A stretch of DNA of 64,000 nucleotides from Neobacillus sp. PS2-9 (GCF_030915525.1 NZ_CP133269.1:3507001-3571000), one strand, 5' to 3'; positions 27,578 through 37,555 are shown, counted from the first letter of the stretch. The notes: generated by a model not told the origin, from the sequence alone. Program-made: numbers and translations.

Positions 27578-29245
27578 TTATACTTCCATTATGATTGGTA
27601 GAATCATTGGTCTTCTTTTTGTTTTTTCAAATAAATAGCGATTTAATTCATCTCGAATTTCTTGCTTTAGGCTTGCCCATTCAAATGAACCCTTAGCGAT
27701 CGTACGCTCAACAATATCACGCACCAATTTAGTGGAATCATCCATTAATTTTTCAGATTCACGAACATATACAAATCCTCTTGAAATTATTTCTGGACCT
27801 GCTGCAATTTTCTTGTCTTGTTTCGTCAAGGTTACAACAACAATAAGGATTCCATCCTGAGATAAAAGCCTACGATCCCGCAATACAATATTCCCAACAT
27901 CCCCTACACCAATTCCATCAATGAGGACATTACCAGAAGGAACTTTACCTGCAAATGCTAGCTTTCCGTCTTTCCATTCCACCACATCACCACGGTCAGG
28001 AATCATAATTTTTTCATCTGTAAGACCGCATTCAAGTGCTACTTTCCTATGGGCTTTTAACATCCGATACTCACCATGAACAGGAATGAAAAATTTTGGT
28101 TGCATTAAGTTAATCATAAATTTTAATTCTTCCTGACTTCCATGGCTCGATACATGGATTGTCCGTTTGCCAGATATAACATTGGCACCTGCTCTAAATA
28201 ACATATCTACTGTTTTAAATAAGAAAACCTCGCTACCTTTTAAAGGTGAGGCAGCAATTAGAACAGTATCTCCTGTCTGAATATTCAGTTGCTTGTGTGT
28301 TTGTTTTGCCATCTTTTGAAGAGCTTCAATTGGTTCTCCTTGAGTTCCGGTAGCAAGGACGACAATTTCTCGATCTTGGTAATTTTTAAGCTCATGAATT
28401 GGGATAATTAGATCTTCAGCTACTTCTAAATAGCCCATATCAAGTGCTATATGATAAATACGCTCTAAACTTTTTCCTACCACTGCTACTTTACGACCGT
28501 TATCCTTCGCCACATCAAAAATATGCTGGATCCGGTTAATATCTGATGCAAAGCACGCGGCTATGATTCGGCCCGGTGCATTATAGAAAGCATTAGACAA
28601 TTCTCTTTCAACAATCGCTTCCGAAGTTGTGTAACCAGGTTTTTCTGCTTCGGTACTATCTGATAGTAAACATAACACACCTTGATCACCTATAGCTGCC
28701 ATTTTACCAATTTCGGGTTTATAAAGTTTCGTTGCTGCCTGATCAAATTTAAAGTCACCTGTATATACGATAATTCCTTCAGACGTATGTATGCACACCC
28801 CTACAGAATCAGGAATACTATGATTTGTCTTAAAAAAGCTGACATTTACTGAATCTAATTCTACGACTGTATCTGAGTTTACTTCAATAAAGTTAGCATT
28901 CCCTTTAAATTCCTGTTCTTTAAGCTTTGCAGCCGCAAGGGCAAGGGTTAATTTTGTTCCATAAACCGGTACATTTACTTGCCTTAATACATAGGAAAGT
29001 GCACCAATATGATCTTCATGTCCATGTGTTAAAAAAACAGCCTTTACTCGATCCTTATTATCCCTTAAGTAGGTTAAATCTGGAATGACCATATCGATGC
29101 CTAGCATTTCTTCCTCGGGGAACATTAAGCCGGCGTCTACGATCAATATGTCTCCATCTACTTCTACTAGGTACATATTTTTTCCGATTTCTCCTACGCC
29201 ACCAAGTGCAATAAACTTAATGGTTTTATTTTTTCTCTTTATCAA
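27578..29245 (-). CDS. rnjB: Ribonuclease J2
   Basis: 555-residue metallo-beta-lactamase/beta-CASP RNase that forms a complex with RNase J1. The zinc motif THGHEDH is at 73-79. The beta-CASP region contains ATGTQGEP and HVSSHGSQEEL. B. subtilis RnjB (YmfA) lies at the same place between dapA and tepA, which is why I call J2 rather than J1. Confidence 0.93.
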   Translation of the reverse strand: MIKRKNKTIKFIALGGVGEIGKNMYLVEVDGDILIVDAGLMFPEEEMLGIDMVIPDLTYLRDNKDRVKAVFLTHGHEDHIGALSYVLRQVNVPVYGTKLTLALAAAKLKEQEFKGNANFIEVNSDTVVELDSVNVSFFKTNHSIPDSVGVCIHTSEGIIVYTGDFKFDQAATKLYKPEIGKMAAIGDQGVLCLLSDSTEAEKPGYTTSEAIVERELSNAFYNAPGRIIAACFASDINRIQHIFDVAKDNGRKVAVVGKSLERIYHIALDMGYLEVAEDLIIPIHELKNYQDREIVVLATGTQGEPIEALQKMAKQTHKQLNIQTGDTVLIAASPLKGSEVFLFKTVDMLFRAGANVISGKRTIHVSSHGSQEELKFMINLMQPKFFIPVHGEYRMLKAHRKVALECGLTDEKIMIPDRGDVVEWKDGKLAFAGKVPSGNVLIDGIGVGDVGNIVLRDRRLLSQDGILIVVVTLTKQDKKIAAGPEIISRGFVYVRESEKLMDDSTKLVRDIVERTIAKGSFEWASLKQEIRDELNRYLFEKTKRRPMILPIIMEV

Positions 29246-29384
29246 GTTTGAATCCTCCTATGTAGTAGCAATTTAATTTCTTGAACTTTTTTATTCCGTT
29301 CGAAATCAGTTATCATTATTATACTTGAAAAAAGAAAATGTTTACAACTTAAAAAAGCTAATTTACCTCTATGAGTGCCTTCAA

Positions 29385-29418
29385 GAAAAAGAAAGAGGCT
29401 GACCCATATAGGTCAGCC
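29385..29418 (-). terminator. Intrinsic terminator of the asd-dapG-dapA cluster
   Basis: GGCTGACC and GGTCAGCC pair around CATATA-type loop, followed by TCTTTCTTTTTC on the minus strand. Confidence 0.85.
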
Positions 29419-29428
29419 CTTAGAAAAT

Positions 29429-30301
29429 TTACTTTTTATTAAGAATTGATAGTAATGTTGCACGTTCCTGTTCAGTGAGGCCCACAAGCGGCAATCTGAC
29501 TGAACCAACATCTAATCCAGCCATCTGTAAGGCTGTTTTAACAGGTGCAGGGCTTGGAGCCGCAAATAATCCCTGCATCGTTGGAAGAAGCTGTTGATGT
29601 AATAGTGCCGCCTTTTTGTTATCTCCATCAAAAAAGGCTTTAACCATTTCCTGCATATCATTGCCTACCACATGCGATGCCACTGATACCACACCGGCAC
29701 CACCTATAGATAGGACAGGTAATGTTAAGCTATCATCCCCACTGTATAAAACAAACTCATCATCTGTATTTGCAATAATCTGTGTCATTGCATTTAAATC
29801 TCCACTAGCTTCCTTCACCGCAACGATATTCGCAATCTTTGAAAGACGAATAATCGTTTCAGGAAGTATATTTATAACCGATCTACCAGGAATGTTATAC
29901 ACCATAACTGGCAGAGAAGTTGCTTCTGCCACAGCTTTAAAATGCTGATATAAGCCTTCTTGATTTGGTTTATTGTAGTAAGGTGCCACAACCATAATGG
30001 CATCAACACCAAGTTGCTCTGCCTTTTTTGTCAATTCAATAGAGGCATACGTATTGTTACTTCCCGTACCCGCAATAACTGGTACTCTTTTGTTTACAAC
30101 CTTTACTACATGACTAAATAACGCAAGTTTTTCCTCTTTTGTTAAAGTTGGTGATTCCCCTGTCGTACCAGCTATAACCAGTGAATCTGTTCCATTCTCT
30201 ATGAGGAAATTTATCAATTGAGTTGTCTTAGCAAAATCTATATGCCCTTTTTTATCAAAAGGGGTTACCATTGCTGTAGACACCCGTCCGAAATGAATCA
30301 T
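29429..30301 (-). CDS. dapA: 4-hydroxy-tetrahydrodipicolinate synthase
   Basis: Condenses pyruvate with aspartate semialdehyde, the entry to diaminopimelate, lysine and spore dipicolinate. From the ATG at 30301 (after AAAGGAG) the protein has 290 residues, as in B. subtilis. Schiff-base Lys163 is in VAVKEASGD and Tyr135 in VMVYNIPGRS. An upstream in-frame start at 30328 would overlap the ribosome site. Last gene of the asd-dapG-dapA group. Confidence 0.96.
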   Translation of the reverse strand: MIHFGRVSTAMVTPFDKKGHIDFAKTTQLINFLIENGTDSLVIAGTTGESPTLTKEEKLALFSHVVKVVNKRVPVIAGTGSNNTYASIELTKKAEQLGVDAIMVVAPYYNKPNQEGLYQHFKAVAEATSLPVMVYNIPGRSVINILPETIIRLSKIANIVAVKEASGDLNAMTQIIANTDDEFVLYSGDDSLTLPVLSIGGAGVVSVASHVVGNDMQEMVKAFFDGDNKKAALLHQQLLPTMQGLFAAPSPAPVKTALQMAGLDVGSVRLPLVGLTEQERATLLSILNKK

Positions 30302-30381
30302 TGTTCTACTCCTTTCGTTACGTGCCACTAGTGAAAAACAGAGATGTTTCTACTTTTCTTATATCACTTCATTAAACACTA

Positions 30382-31626
30382 TTACAAATCTGAAAGATTG
30401 AATTCTACTGACTCATCTTCTAATTGAAACGCGTCATGAAGTGCATTGACGGATTTAACTAAGTCATCTTGTTTTACAAGTACCCATATAGTTGTATGAC
30501 TATCCGCAGATTGTAAAATACGAATCCCTTGATCTGAAAGTGCGGTTACAATCTTAGAGGTAACTCCAGGGACACCCGCAATTCCGGCACCAACTACAGA
30601 AACCTTTGCACAATATCGCTCTACAACAGGGTCATGCCCTAGTTCATTTAATACTTTTATTGCCCGGTCGGTCATCTCATCTGTTACCGTATAAATTACA
30701 CCATTGGGCGATATATTGATAAAATCAACACTGATCTTTTCATTTGCCATAGCCTTAAATACTTCAGCCTGCAAATAATATTGATCTTTTTTAGCAAAAA
30801 CCTTTATTTGAGTAACATTAGAAACATGAGCAATTCCTGTTACCACACGCTCCTTAATATCGCTCCCCCGATTATTTTTATTTAGGGTTGTAACCAACGT
30901 TCCTAAATTATCGGAATAAGTAGAACGAATACGAATTGGTACCTTTGCCTGCATAGCAATTTCTACGGCTCTTGGATGGATGACCTTAGCCCCCTGATAG
31001 GCCATGTTGCACACTTCAGTGTAAGTAACCACTGATAGTGGACGTGCATTTTCAGCAATACGTGGGTCAGCAGTCATAATTCCTTCGACATCAGTAAAAA
31101 TATCGATCCATTCTGCATTAAGAGCAGCACCTAATGCGGCAGCGGATGTATCACTTCCCCCGCGTCCAATGGTGGTGATATCCCCGTTCTTTGCCGCTCC
31201 TTGGAACCCAGCCACAACAACTACATCAGTATTCTCAAGTTCCCTGAGCAATCGCTCACACTTCATTTCAGTAATCTTTGCATTTGTATGGTCATTATTT
31301 GTACGGAATCCTGCCTGTGCACCTGTTAAAGAAACAGCATTAATACCACTGTCTAATAACATATTTGCAAACACGACACTAGATATAATCTCCCCACAGG
31401 ACAATAATAAATCATGTTCTCTTTTTGAGATCTTACTTAGATTCCCGCCAATTAGCGATAAAAGTGTATCCGTTGCATATGGGTCACCTTTTCTACCCAT
31501 TGCAGAAACAACAACCACTACTTTATATCCATCTGCTATTGCTTTTTCAATATGGCCTTGGGCATGCTTTCTACTCTTTTCATCCTTTACAGATGTCCCG
31601 CCAAATTTTTGAACAATTATTTTCAT
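30382..31626 (-). CDS. dapG: Aspartate kinase I (diaminopimelate-type)
   Basis: 414-residue aspartokinase making aspartyl phosphate. Kinase motif KFGGTSVKD is at 7-15, GRGGSDTSAAALGAALNA in the middle, and two C-terminal ACT domains lie near 270-400 for feedback control. Location between asd and dapA identifies it as DapG, the isozyme linked to cell wall and spore dipicolinate synthesis. Confidence 0.95.
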   Translation of the reverse strand: MKIIVQKFGGTSVKDEKSRKHAQGHIEKAIADGYKVVVVVSAMGRKGDPYATDTLLSLIGGNLSKISKREHDLLLSCGEIISSVVFANMLLDSGINAVSLTGAQAGFRTNNDHTNAKITEMKCERLLRELENTDVVVVAGFQGAAKNGDITTIGRGGSDTSAAALGAALNAEWIDIFTDVEGIMTADPRIAENARPLSVVTYTEVCNMAYQGAKVIHPRAVEIAMQAKVPIRIRSTYSDNLGTLVTTLNKNNRGSDIKERVVTGIAHVSNVTQIKVFAKKDQYYLQAEVFKAMANEKISVDFINISPNGVIYTVTDEMTDRAIKVLNELGHDPVVERYCAKVSVVGAGIAGVPGVTSKIVTALSDQGIRILQSADSHTTIWVLVKQDDLVKSVNALHDAFQLEDESVEFNLSDL

Positions 31627-31659
31627 AGTGACACCAAAACCTGCCTTTGGTTGTAACTT

Positions 31660-32709
31660 TTATTTTACTAAACCTAATTTAACTAAGCTTTCCGCAATTT
31701 GTACTGAATTCCACGCAGCACCTTTTAGCAGGTTGTCAGAAACGACCCACATATGGAAACCACGGTCTTCATCAATATCTTTTCTAATTCTTCCAACGAA
31801 TACATCATTTTTGCCAACACAATCAGCCGGCATTGGGTATACTTGATTTTCCGGATCATCTTGAAGGACTACGCCAGGTGCATCTTTTAATAATGCTTTA
31901 ATCTCACTTGCGCTAACATTTCCTTCCTCAATCTCAAAGTATACCGATTCAGAATGACCTACAGCCACAGGTAAGCGAACACATGTAGCAGAGACCTGCA
32001 GCTCTGGTAAGTGCATGATTTTCTTTGTTTCATTAATCATTTTCATTTCTTCATACGTATAGCCGTTATCTTGAAACTTATCAATTTGTGGAATGGCATT
32101 AAATGCAATTTGATAATGTTTTTTGTCTGATTTTACTGGAAGAATAGTTGGTTCATTGGTTTCTCCGTTAAGAATCGACTTTGTTTGTTCCATTAATTCT
32201 TCCACTGCTGCAGCACCTGCACCAGACACCGCTTGATAAGTTGACACAATGATTTTTTTCAAACCAAATTTTTGACGAATAGGCTCTAAAGCAACAACCA
32301 TTTGAATGGTCGAACAATTTGGATTGGCAATAATTCCATTATGATTATGCAAATCCCCTTCATTTACTTCTGGTACAACCAACGGTATATTTTCATCCAT
32401 TCTAAACGCACTAGTGTTGTCCACGACAATGGCACCACGCTTAGCAGCTTCTGGAGCAAGTTCTTTAGATACGCTTCCACCTGCACTGAAAAGTGCTATT
32501 TCAACACCCTCAAAGCTCTCAGGCTTGGCTTCTTGGACGGTATATTCCTGACCATTAACCACTACTTTTTTTCCTGCCGACCGTGCTGAGGATAGTAGGG
32601 TTAGTTCTCTGATTGGAAAATTCTCTTTCACTAATGTTTGGATCATTTGTTGTCCAACCGCTCCTGTTGCTCCGACTACTGCAACATGAAATCCATTATG
32701 CTCTCTCAT
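31660..32709 (-). CDS. asd: Aspartate-semialdehyde dehydrogenase
   Basis: Reduces aspartyl phosphate to the semialdehyde with NADPH. From ATG 32709 (AAAGGGG upstream) it has 350 codons; a TTG at 32727 also opens the frame but overlaps the ribosome site. [14 protein letters not shown] is the nucleotide site and Cys132 in ANPNCSTIQ the catalytic thiol. It precedes dapG by 33 bp. Confidence 0.95.
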   Translation of the reverse strand: MREHNGFHVAVVGATGAVGQQMIQTLVKENFPIRELTLLSSARSAGKKVVVNGQEYTVQEAKPESFEGVEIALFSAGGSVSKELAPEAAKRGAIVVDNTSAFRMDENIPLVVPEVNEGDLHNHNGIIANPNCSTIQMVVALEPIRQKFGLKKIIVSTYQAVSGAGAAAVEELMEQTKSILNGETNEPTILPVKSDKKHYQIAFNAIPQIDKFQDNGYTYEEMKMINETKKIMHLPELQVSATCVRLPVAVGHSESVYFEIEEGNVSASEIKALLKDAPGVVLQDDPENQVYPMPADCVGKNDVFVGRIRKDIDEDRGFHMWVVSDNLLKGAAWNSVQIAESLVKLGLVK

Positions 32710-32815
32710 TACATGTTCCCCTTTCAATCTTTCATCCTGAACATGGCTGGTATTTTGAAGGTCTTAAAGGAAATGGCACTCTTATTGCCAGCATGTCATG
32801 TATAGTTTATAACCC

Positions 32816-32851
32816 TAACAGTGGAGCAATTAATGAAAAGCTCCACTGTTA
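32816..32851 (-). other. 12-bp perfect stem-loop between spoVFB and asd
   Basis: TAACAGTGGAGC and GCTCCACTGTTA pair around a 12-nt AT-rich loop. No T run follows on the minus strand, so it is a poor terminator; it could be a processing site or operator upstream of asd. Confidence 0.6.
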
Positions 32852-32920
32852 AAAGATTAATTTATTTTAACATATTCCTCAGAAGAAATAACCTTTTTTG
32901 ATGATGAAAGAGAGAGAGAG

Positions 32921-33520
32921 TTATTCAGTATCTTTATATCTTTCAATTAAAACGGGTTGAATCTGTTTTCCATCAATCGCTGCTTCTACTGTTTCTGAAA
33001 GCATCGTCATTCTAGCAACCATCGAGTTTGGTTTTTTTATTGGATCATCCTGACCATAAGGTATAAAGTATATATGTTTAGTAGCCATCAGACGCATTAA
33101 GTTTACTCCATTTAAACCGAGCGCATCATTTGTTGAAATACCAAGAACAACCGGCTTTAAGTTTCTAAGAGTTGCTTTGGCTGCCATTAACACAGGGCTA
33201 TCATTCATGGCATTGGCAAATTTACTCATGGACACACCTGTTAAAGGAGCAATGACCATACAATCAAGTGGGAATTTGGGACCAAGTGGTTCTGCTTTTA
33301 CAATTGAATCAATTACCTTGTTTCCTGTTAAGTCCTCAATACGTTGAATCCAATCCATCCCCTTGCCAAAGCGTGTATCTGTATTTTGAACAGTAGCGGT
33401 TACTACTGGAACAACCTCCGCTCCTGCTTGAACAAGCTTTTCTATCTCTGGAAATACGGCATCATAGGTACAATGGGATCCAGTTAGTCCAAAGCCTATT
33501 CTTTTACCTATTAAACTCAT
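32921..33520 (-). CDS. spoVFB: Dipicolinate synthase subunit B
   Basis: 199-residue flavoprotein-like subunit of dipicolinate synthase, made in the mother cell. It starts MSLIGKRIGFGLTGSHCTYDAV. Overlaps spoVFA by 4 bp. Dipicolinate from DapA product gives spore-core heat resistance. Confidence 0.95.
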   Translation of the reverse strand: MSLIGKRIGFGLTGSHCTYDAVFPEIEKLVQAGAEVVPVVTATVQNTDTRFGKGMDWIQRIEDLTGNKVIDSIVKAEPLGPKFPLDCMVIAPLTGVSMSKFANAMNDSPVLMAAKATLRNLKPVVLGISTNDALGLNGVNLMRLMATKHIYFIPYGQDDPIKKPNSMVARMTMLSETVEAAIDGKQIQPVLIERYKDTE

Positions 33521-34419
33521 TTCACTTTCCCCTTTCGCTTTCGTAAATCTTCTTGAAGCAGTTGGGCAAGAACATTTGCCAAAATTTGACCTGCTGTTTT
33601 CGGTGCAACTATGCCTGGTAACCCGGGAGCAAGTAACGCCTTAATCCCTCTTTTTTCTGCATATCGGAAATCTGTTCCACCAGGCTTTGAAGCTAGATCA
33701 ATGATAAGAGTATGTGAAGGTAATTTAGAGATAACCATTGCCGTAACAATTAAATGTGGTGCTGTATTTATCAAAATATCAGTATCCTTTACTTCATTCA
33801 CAAGATTATTTAATTGGAATGGCGTTAAACCCATCTCTGTGATTCTTGCCAAATGTTCACTTTTCCTTGCTCCTACCTTTACCTTAGCTCCCAGTGCAGC
33901 AAACGTACGTGCCACACTCATCCCTACTCGGCCAAGGCCCAAAACAGTAATATTTGATCCGTGTATCGTGAAATCAGTATGCTGGATTGCCATCATAATT
34001 GTTCCTTCTACCGTTGGAATGGAATTATAGATAGCTACATCATCTCTTTCGAATAATTGGATGAGTGTTCTTTTGTTTTCTTTTGTTATTCCATTTAAAT
34101 AGGAGTTACTTATTCCTGAGTAAATGGAACAATGTTCAGGTGTTTTACTAAGTAATTCTCCAGTTATAACAACCTTTTCATTGGAAAAGATGGTTTCTAC
34201 CTGTCCCTCCAAATTTGTACCTGGCACCGGTAAAATCAGTGCGTCCATATTAGAAAAATCGACCTCATCCAACTTTTCCTTGACCGCTCCCGTAAAGGCA
34301 TGGTCAAGCTGTTCAAAACCAATAAGCGATAATTTCGCGTCCAATTCGGTTAACTTGCGGATGATTTCCAGCTGTCTGGCATCACCGCCAATCACGGCTA
34401 TCTGCATCCCTGTCAGCAT
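33517..34419 (-). CDS. spoVFA: Dipicolinate synthase subunit A
   Basis: Dehydrogenase-like subunit of dipicolinate synthase, converting the DapA product to dipicolinic acid in the mother cell. The ATG at 34419 gives MLTGMQIAVIGGDARQLE, the family start, after AAGGTGA; the frame is open to 34479 but without support. ITVLGLGRVGMSVART near residue 155 is a Rossmann motif. Preceded by a sigma-K-like promoter. Confidence 0.95.
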   Translation of the reverse strand: MLTGMQIAVIGGDARQLEIIRKLTELDAKLSLIGFEQLDHAFTGAVKEKLDEVDFSNMDALILPVPGTNLEGQVETIFSNEKVVITGELLSKTPEHCSIYSGISNSYLNGITKENKRTLIQLFERDDVAIYNSIPTVEGTIMMAIQHTDFTIHGSNITVLGLGRVGMSVARTFAALGAKVKVGARKSEHLARITEMGLTPFQLNNLVNEVKDTDILINTAPHLIVTAMVISKLPSHTLIIDLASKPGGTDFRYAEKRGIKALLAPGLPGIVAPKTAGQILANVLAQLLQEDLRKRKGKVK

Positions 34420-34484
34420 GAAAACATTCACCTTCTTTTTTTTAAAAATCCTTCTAGGTATTCCTTTTCTTCTTATCACTTCAC

Positions 34485-34513
34485 CATCTTATGTAAGTTC
34501 CCTTCAATCGGTG
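34485..34513 (-). promoter_or_regulatory. Sigma-K promoter candidate of spoVFAB
   Basis: CACC (34510-34513), 16-bp spacer, CATAAGATG (34485-34493) on the minus strand against consensus mACm, 16-17 bp, CATAnnnTA. One mismatch in the -10. spoVF is a sigma-K operon in B. subtilis. Confidence 0.5.
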
Positions 34514-34532
34514 AGTTTTCCATACATGTAAA

Positions 34533-34573
34533 AGAAAAAAGCCCAAGCAGAAGTTTTTCTGCTTGGGCTTTTC
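34533..34573 (-). terminator. Intrinsic terminator of ymxH
   Basis: AAAAGCCCAAGCAGAA and TTCTGCTTGGGCTTTT form a perfect 16-bp stem around AAAC, followed by TTCTTTT. Confidence 0.9.
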
Positions 34574-34589
34574 ATTCGAATTGGTAGAT

Positions 34590-34832
34590 CTATTCTTCTT
34601 CGGGAACATCAATAATAATCATATCCGATCCGATTTTTTGGATATGTTTCCAGGGAACTCTTATTTCTTCACCTTGTTTCCTAAAGCCAAACCATTTTAA
34701 TGAAGGAATAAGCAACGCCTGTATTTGTCCCGTGCTTTCATTAATTTCTAAGTCAGTTTGTCCGAGTACACCAAGGCGTTCTGCCTTTTTTACATCAACA
34801 ATCTCTTTCCCACTCAATTCACTTAACCTCAT
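34590..34832 (-). CDS. ymxH: YlmC/YmxH family PRC-barrel protein
   Basis: 80-residue PRC-barrel-like protein, starting MRLSELSGKEIVDVKKAERLG. The family occurs in spore-formers; no biochemical role is known. It sits between mlpA and spoVFA as in B. subtilis, with its own terminator. Confidence 0.9.
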   Translation of the reverse strand: MRLSELSGKEIVDVKKAERLGVLGQTDLEINESTGQIQALLIPSLKWFGFRKQGEEIRVPWKHIQKIGSDMIIIDVPEEE

Positions 34833-34897
34833 ACCTCCAAAACCTCCTTCTTCCCCTTTTCTATTATTTTATAGAAGGAAGATTATATTTAGACTAA

Positions 34898-34930
34898 AGA
34901 AAAAACAGTTCGAAAACTCGAACTGTTTTG
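34898..34930 (-). terminator. Intrinsic terminator of mlpA
   Basis: AAAACAGTTCGA and TCGAACTGTTTT pair around GTTT, followed by TTCTTT; 3 nt after the mlpA stop. Confidence 0.85.
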
Positions 34931-34933
34931 GGA

Positions 34934-36169
34934 TTATAATTTAGTTGGGAATTCCCCATTAGGACTAATTAATGTGACGGAATATTTATCCGTAAAAATA
35001 GCTCTTGCCATATCATCCACACTATTTTTAGTCACTTGGTCAATTTGTTCAATAATCTCATCAAGTGAACGGTGGCGTTTTAACAGTAATTCATTTTTAC
35101 CATTCCGGCTCATTCTACTGTTTGTACTTTCCAAACTAAGCATCAAGCTACCTTTCAGCTGCTCTTTACTATTGGTCAATTCCTTTTCAGTAATGCCCGT
35201 TTGTTTTAATTTATCAAGGGTTTCTTGAATGGTTTCAAATAAAACATCAAGCTGCTTCGCGCCTGTTCCTCCATAAACAGTAACCACCCCACTATCCTGA
35301 TAAGCAGAATGATAAGAGAATACTGAGTACGCCAAGCCTCTTTGCTCACGAACTTCTTGAAATAGTCTGGAACTCATACTACCGCCCAAAATATTATTTA
35401 AGGTAATTAAGCTATAGATATCCTCATGACCAACCTTCAATCCTTCAAATCCAATACATAAATGAGCCTGTTCCGTTTCCTTCTTGCGTGACAAACGATT
35501 AGCATGGAAAGTAGGAAGATTTTCAGGTGTTTCCTTTGACCCACCCTGGTAAGATCCAAAATAATTTTCAACCTCTTTAATAAAGGATTCCGATATATTC
35601 CCAGCTATTGAGATGACCACATTTTCAGGAGTATATCGTTCATGGATGTACTCCTTCAGGGAATCTCCTGTAAATGTATTTAGTGTTTCCTCAGTCCCTA
35701 AAATTGGATAACCAAGTGGATGGTTTTCATAAACGGCTCTACTTAGTAAATCATGAACAATATCATCCGGTGTATCTTCATACATTTTAATTTCTTCGAG
35801 GACTACATTCTTTTCCTTTTTCAATTCTTCTTCCACAAAAGTAGAATTAAAGAACATATCAGCTAAAACATCTAACGCATACTTGGAATGTGTATCCAAA
35901 ACCTTTGCATAATAGCAAGTATACTCCTTAGAGGTAAAAGCGTTAACTTGACCGCCAATGCTGTCAAAGGATTCAGCTATTTCCTTTGCTGAACGTGTCG
36001 TTGTCCCTTTAAAAAACATATGCTCTAAGAAATGTGAAATTCCATTTGTCTGTGGATCTTCATTTCTTGAACCAGTTCCAATCCATACACCAATTGCGAC
36101 AGACCTTACAGTTGGTATATTTTCTAATACAATTCTTACTCCATTTTGGCAAGTGTACTTATTAATCAT
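34934..36169 (-). CDS. mlpA: M16 zinc peptidase MlpA (YmxG)
   Basis: 411-residue processing-protease-like M16 peptidase. The zinc motif HFLEH is at 46-50 and the downstream glutamate helix reads NVVLEEIKMYEDTPDD. C-terminal half has the R/Y motif region GGSMSSRLFQEVREQRGLAYSV, complete. Its B. subtilis counterpart affects extracellular protease gene expression. Third M16 protein in this window, and a catalytically intact one. Confidence 0.93.
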   Translation of the reverse strand: MINKYTCQNGVRIVLENIPTVRSVAIGVWIGTGSRNEDPQTNGISHFLEHMFFKGTTTRSAKEIAESFDSIGGQVNAFTSKEYTCYYAKVLDTHSKYALDVLADMFFNSTFVEEELKKEKNVVLEEIKMYEDTPDDIVHDLLSRAVYENHPLGYPILGTEETLNTFTGDSLKEYIHERYTPENVVISIAGNISESFIKEVENYFGSYQGGSKETPENLPTFHANRLSRKKETEQAHLCIGFEGLKVGHEDIYSLITLNNILGGSMSSRLFQEVREQRGLAYSVFSYHSAYQDSGVVTVYGGTGAKQLDVLFETIQETLDKLKQTGITEKELTNSKEQLKGSLMLSLESTNSRMSRNGKNELLLKRHRSLDEIIEQIDQVTKNSVDDMARAIFTDKYSVTLISPNGEFPTKL

Positions 36170-36269
36170 CGACTTCCTCCTGTCATTAAACAGCAGATAC
36201 TACTACTCCAATTATTTATTATACGTTTTTATAGATATTTTCTCCAATTTTCTGATAGATTCTCACAAA

Positions 36270-37217
36270 TTATTTTATCAACCTTTCCTCACTCATTAAT
36301 TCTGAGACCGTACCGATCTCTAAATCCTTTTTCTCGATAAGAGTAATGAGCCTGTCAAGTGATTTTGCGGTTGATTCTGTTGGATGCATGAGAACCATGG
36401 AACCCTTATCAATTTTAGACATCACTCGATTAATTAAGACATCAGGTGATGGTTTTTGCCAATCAACGGTATCAACCGTCCACATAACCGTTAACATATT
36501 CAGTTCATCTGCTATTTTTATCGTCTCATCCCGATAGCTGCCACTTGGAGGTGCAAACCAAACTGGCTTTTCTCCTGTAGCCGCTTCAATAATGTTGTTC
36601 GTCTTTAGTATTTGTTCTCTTGTCTGAGCTGCAGTAAGCTTTTGCATATCTGGATGAGAATAGGAATGATTACCTACTTCATGCCCAGCGCTTACGATCA
36701 TTTTTGCAACATCTGGGTTTCTTTTAACCCAGTTTCCTTCAAGGAAAAAGCTAACGGATACATTGTGTCTTTTTAATGTTGCTAGCATTTCAGGTAAATA
36801 TTCATTTCCCCAAGCCACATTAATAATAAAGGATACCATAGGTTTGTCTGAATGCCCTTTATAAATTGGGGTTGGTGGTAAATCCTTTAGATGAATTTTT
36901 GGTTTCACTTGGGTATATTCTAATTTCTTTTCATCAAAGACGCCTTTACTTTTCATGTTTTTATATGAAGCGCCAATATTTACCTTAAGGCCATTATATC
37001 CTGGAATAGCCTTCCAAACCCTGTCAACCTTGGCATCAGAAGGTGGTATTTCATATGTAGAAGCGTTTTTTATTATACTCTGATATAGGGGATCTGACTG
37101 TTTCGCTGCCGGAAGCGCCGAATCCCTTAAAGAGGATACATAATTGTTCACAACTGGATTATTTACTGAAATCCATGCACTCAAACAAATAATTAAAAAT
37201 ATGCTGACCTTTTTCAT
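36270..37217 (-). CDS. ylxY: YlxY sporulation polysaccharide-deacetylase-like protein
   Basis: 315-residue NodB-fold protein with an N-terminal signal/anchor (3-22). MT2 motif HSYSHPDM is intact, but the MT1 motif that normally has TFDDG reads NVAWGNEY, so the catalytic aspartate is missing. Such degenerate NodB proteins are characteristic of the YlxY sporulation family. GAAGGGGGAAAGG precedes the ATG. A family A repeat lies immediately upstream. Confidence 0.9.
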   Translation of the reverse strand: MKKVSIFLIICLSAWISVNNPVVNNYVSSLRDSALPAAKQSDPLYQSIIKNASTYEIPPSDAKVDRVWKAIPGYNGLKVNIGASYKNMKSKGVFDEKKLEYTQVKPKIHLKDLPPTPIYKGHSDKPMVSFIINVAWGNEYLPEMLATLKRHNVSVSFFLEGNWVKRNPDVAKMIVSAGHEVGNHSYSHPDMQKLTAAQTREQILKTNNIIEAATGEKPVWFAPPSGSYRDETIKIADELNMLTVMWTVDTVDWQKPSPDVLINRVMSKIDKGSMVLMHPTESTAKSLDRLITLIEKKDLEIGTVSELMSEERLIK

Positions 37218-37297
37218 TTACCTTTCCCCCTTCCATAAAGATTATGTATAGGGGGGACAAGGTAGAACATGTAAAACTCCTTGCTTATAAAAGAAAA

Positions 37298-37479
37298 GCT
37301 CTGTTAAACTTGTCTGTTGATCTCCGCTCCAGGTGCTTCGCTTTCCGTGTGCGTTTCGGCGAGCCTCCTCGGCGCTTGCGCCTGCGGGGTCTCCCCTGAA
37401 CCGTACTCCCACAGGAGTCTTCGCACCTTCCGCTCCAATCAACAGGGTATAAAAATCAACAATGTTCATTAACACAAGC
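37298..37479 (-). repeat. Dispersed structured repeat, family A, copy 2
   Basis: Core 37314-37445. The inner terminal stem is GGTGC / GCACC, different in sequence from copies 1 and 4 but again complementary. Outer inverted repeats are GCTCTGTTAAAC at the left and TTCATTAACACAAGC at the right. It begins 6 nt beyond the pnp terminator and ends 80 bp before ylxY. The 37218-37555 gap otherwise holds only that hairpin and the ylxY leader. Confidence 0.85.
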
Positions 37480-37485
37480 ATAAGA

Positions 37486-37511
37486 AAGAGTCAGGGAAGC
37501 CCCTGACTCTT
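37486..37511 (-). terminator. Hairpin terminator of pnp
   Basis: AAGAGTCAGGG and CCCTGACTCTT form an 11-bp perfect stem around GCTT; the T run (TTCTTATG) is weak. Confidence 0.7.
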
Positions 37512-37555
37512 ATAAATTAATCACAGCCTTGATTTAGCCTGAGTTTCTTTATTAA

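Noticed and set aside
30302..30381. Lysine riboswitch near dapA-dapG
   Set aside because: The gaps around dapG and asd are too short for an L box and no such fold is seen.
37242..37481. 79-codon ORF over family A copy 2
   Set aside because: It is a reading through the GC-rich repeat; similar ORFs occur in other copies and none has a ribosome site or homologous context.
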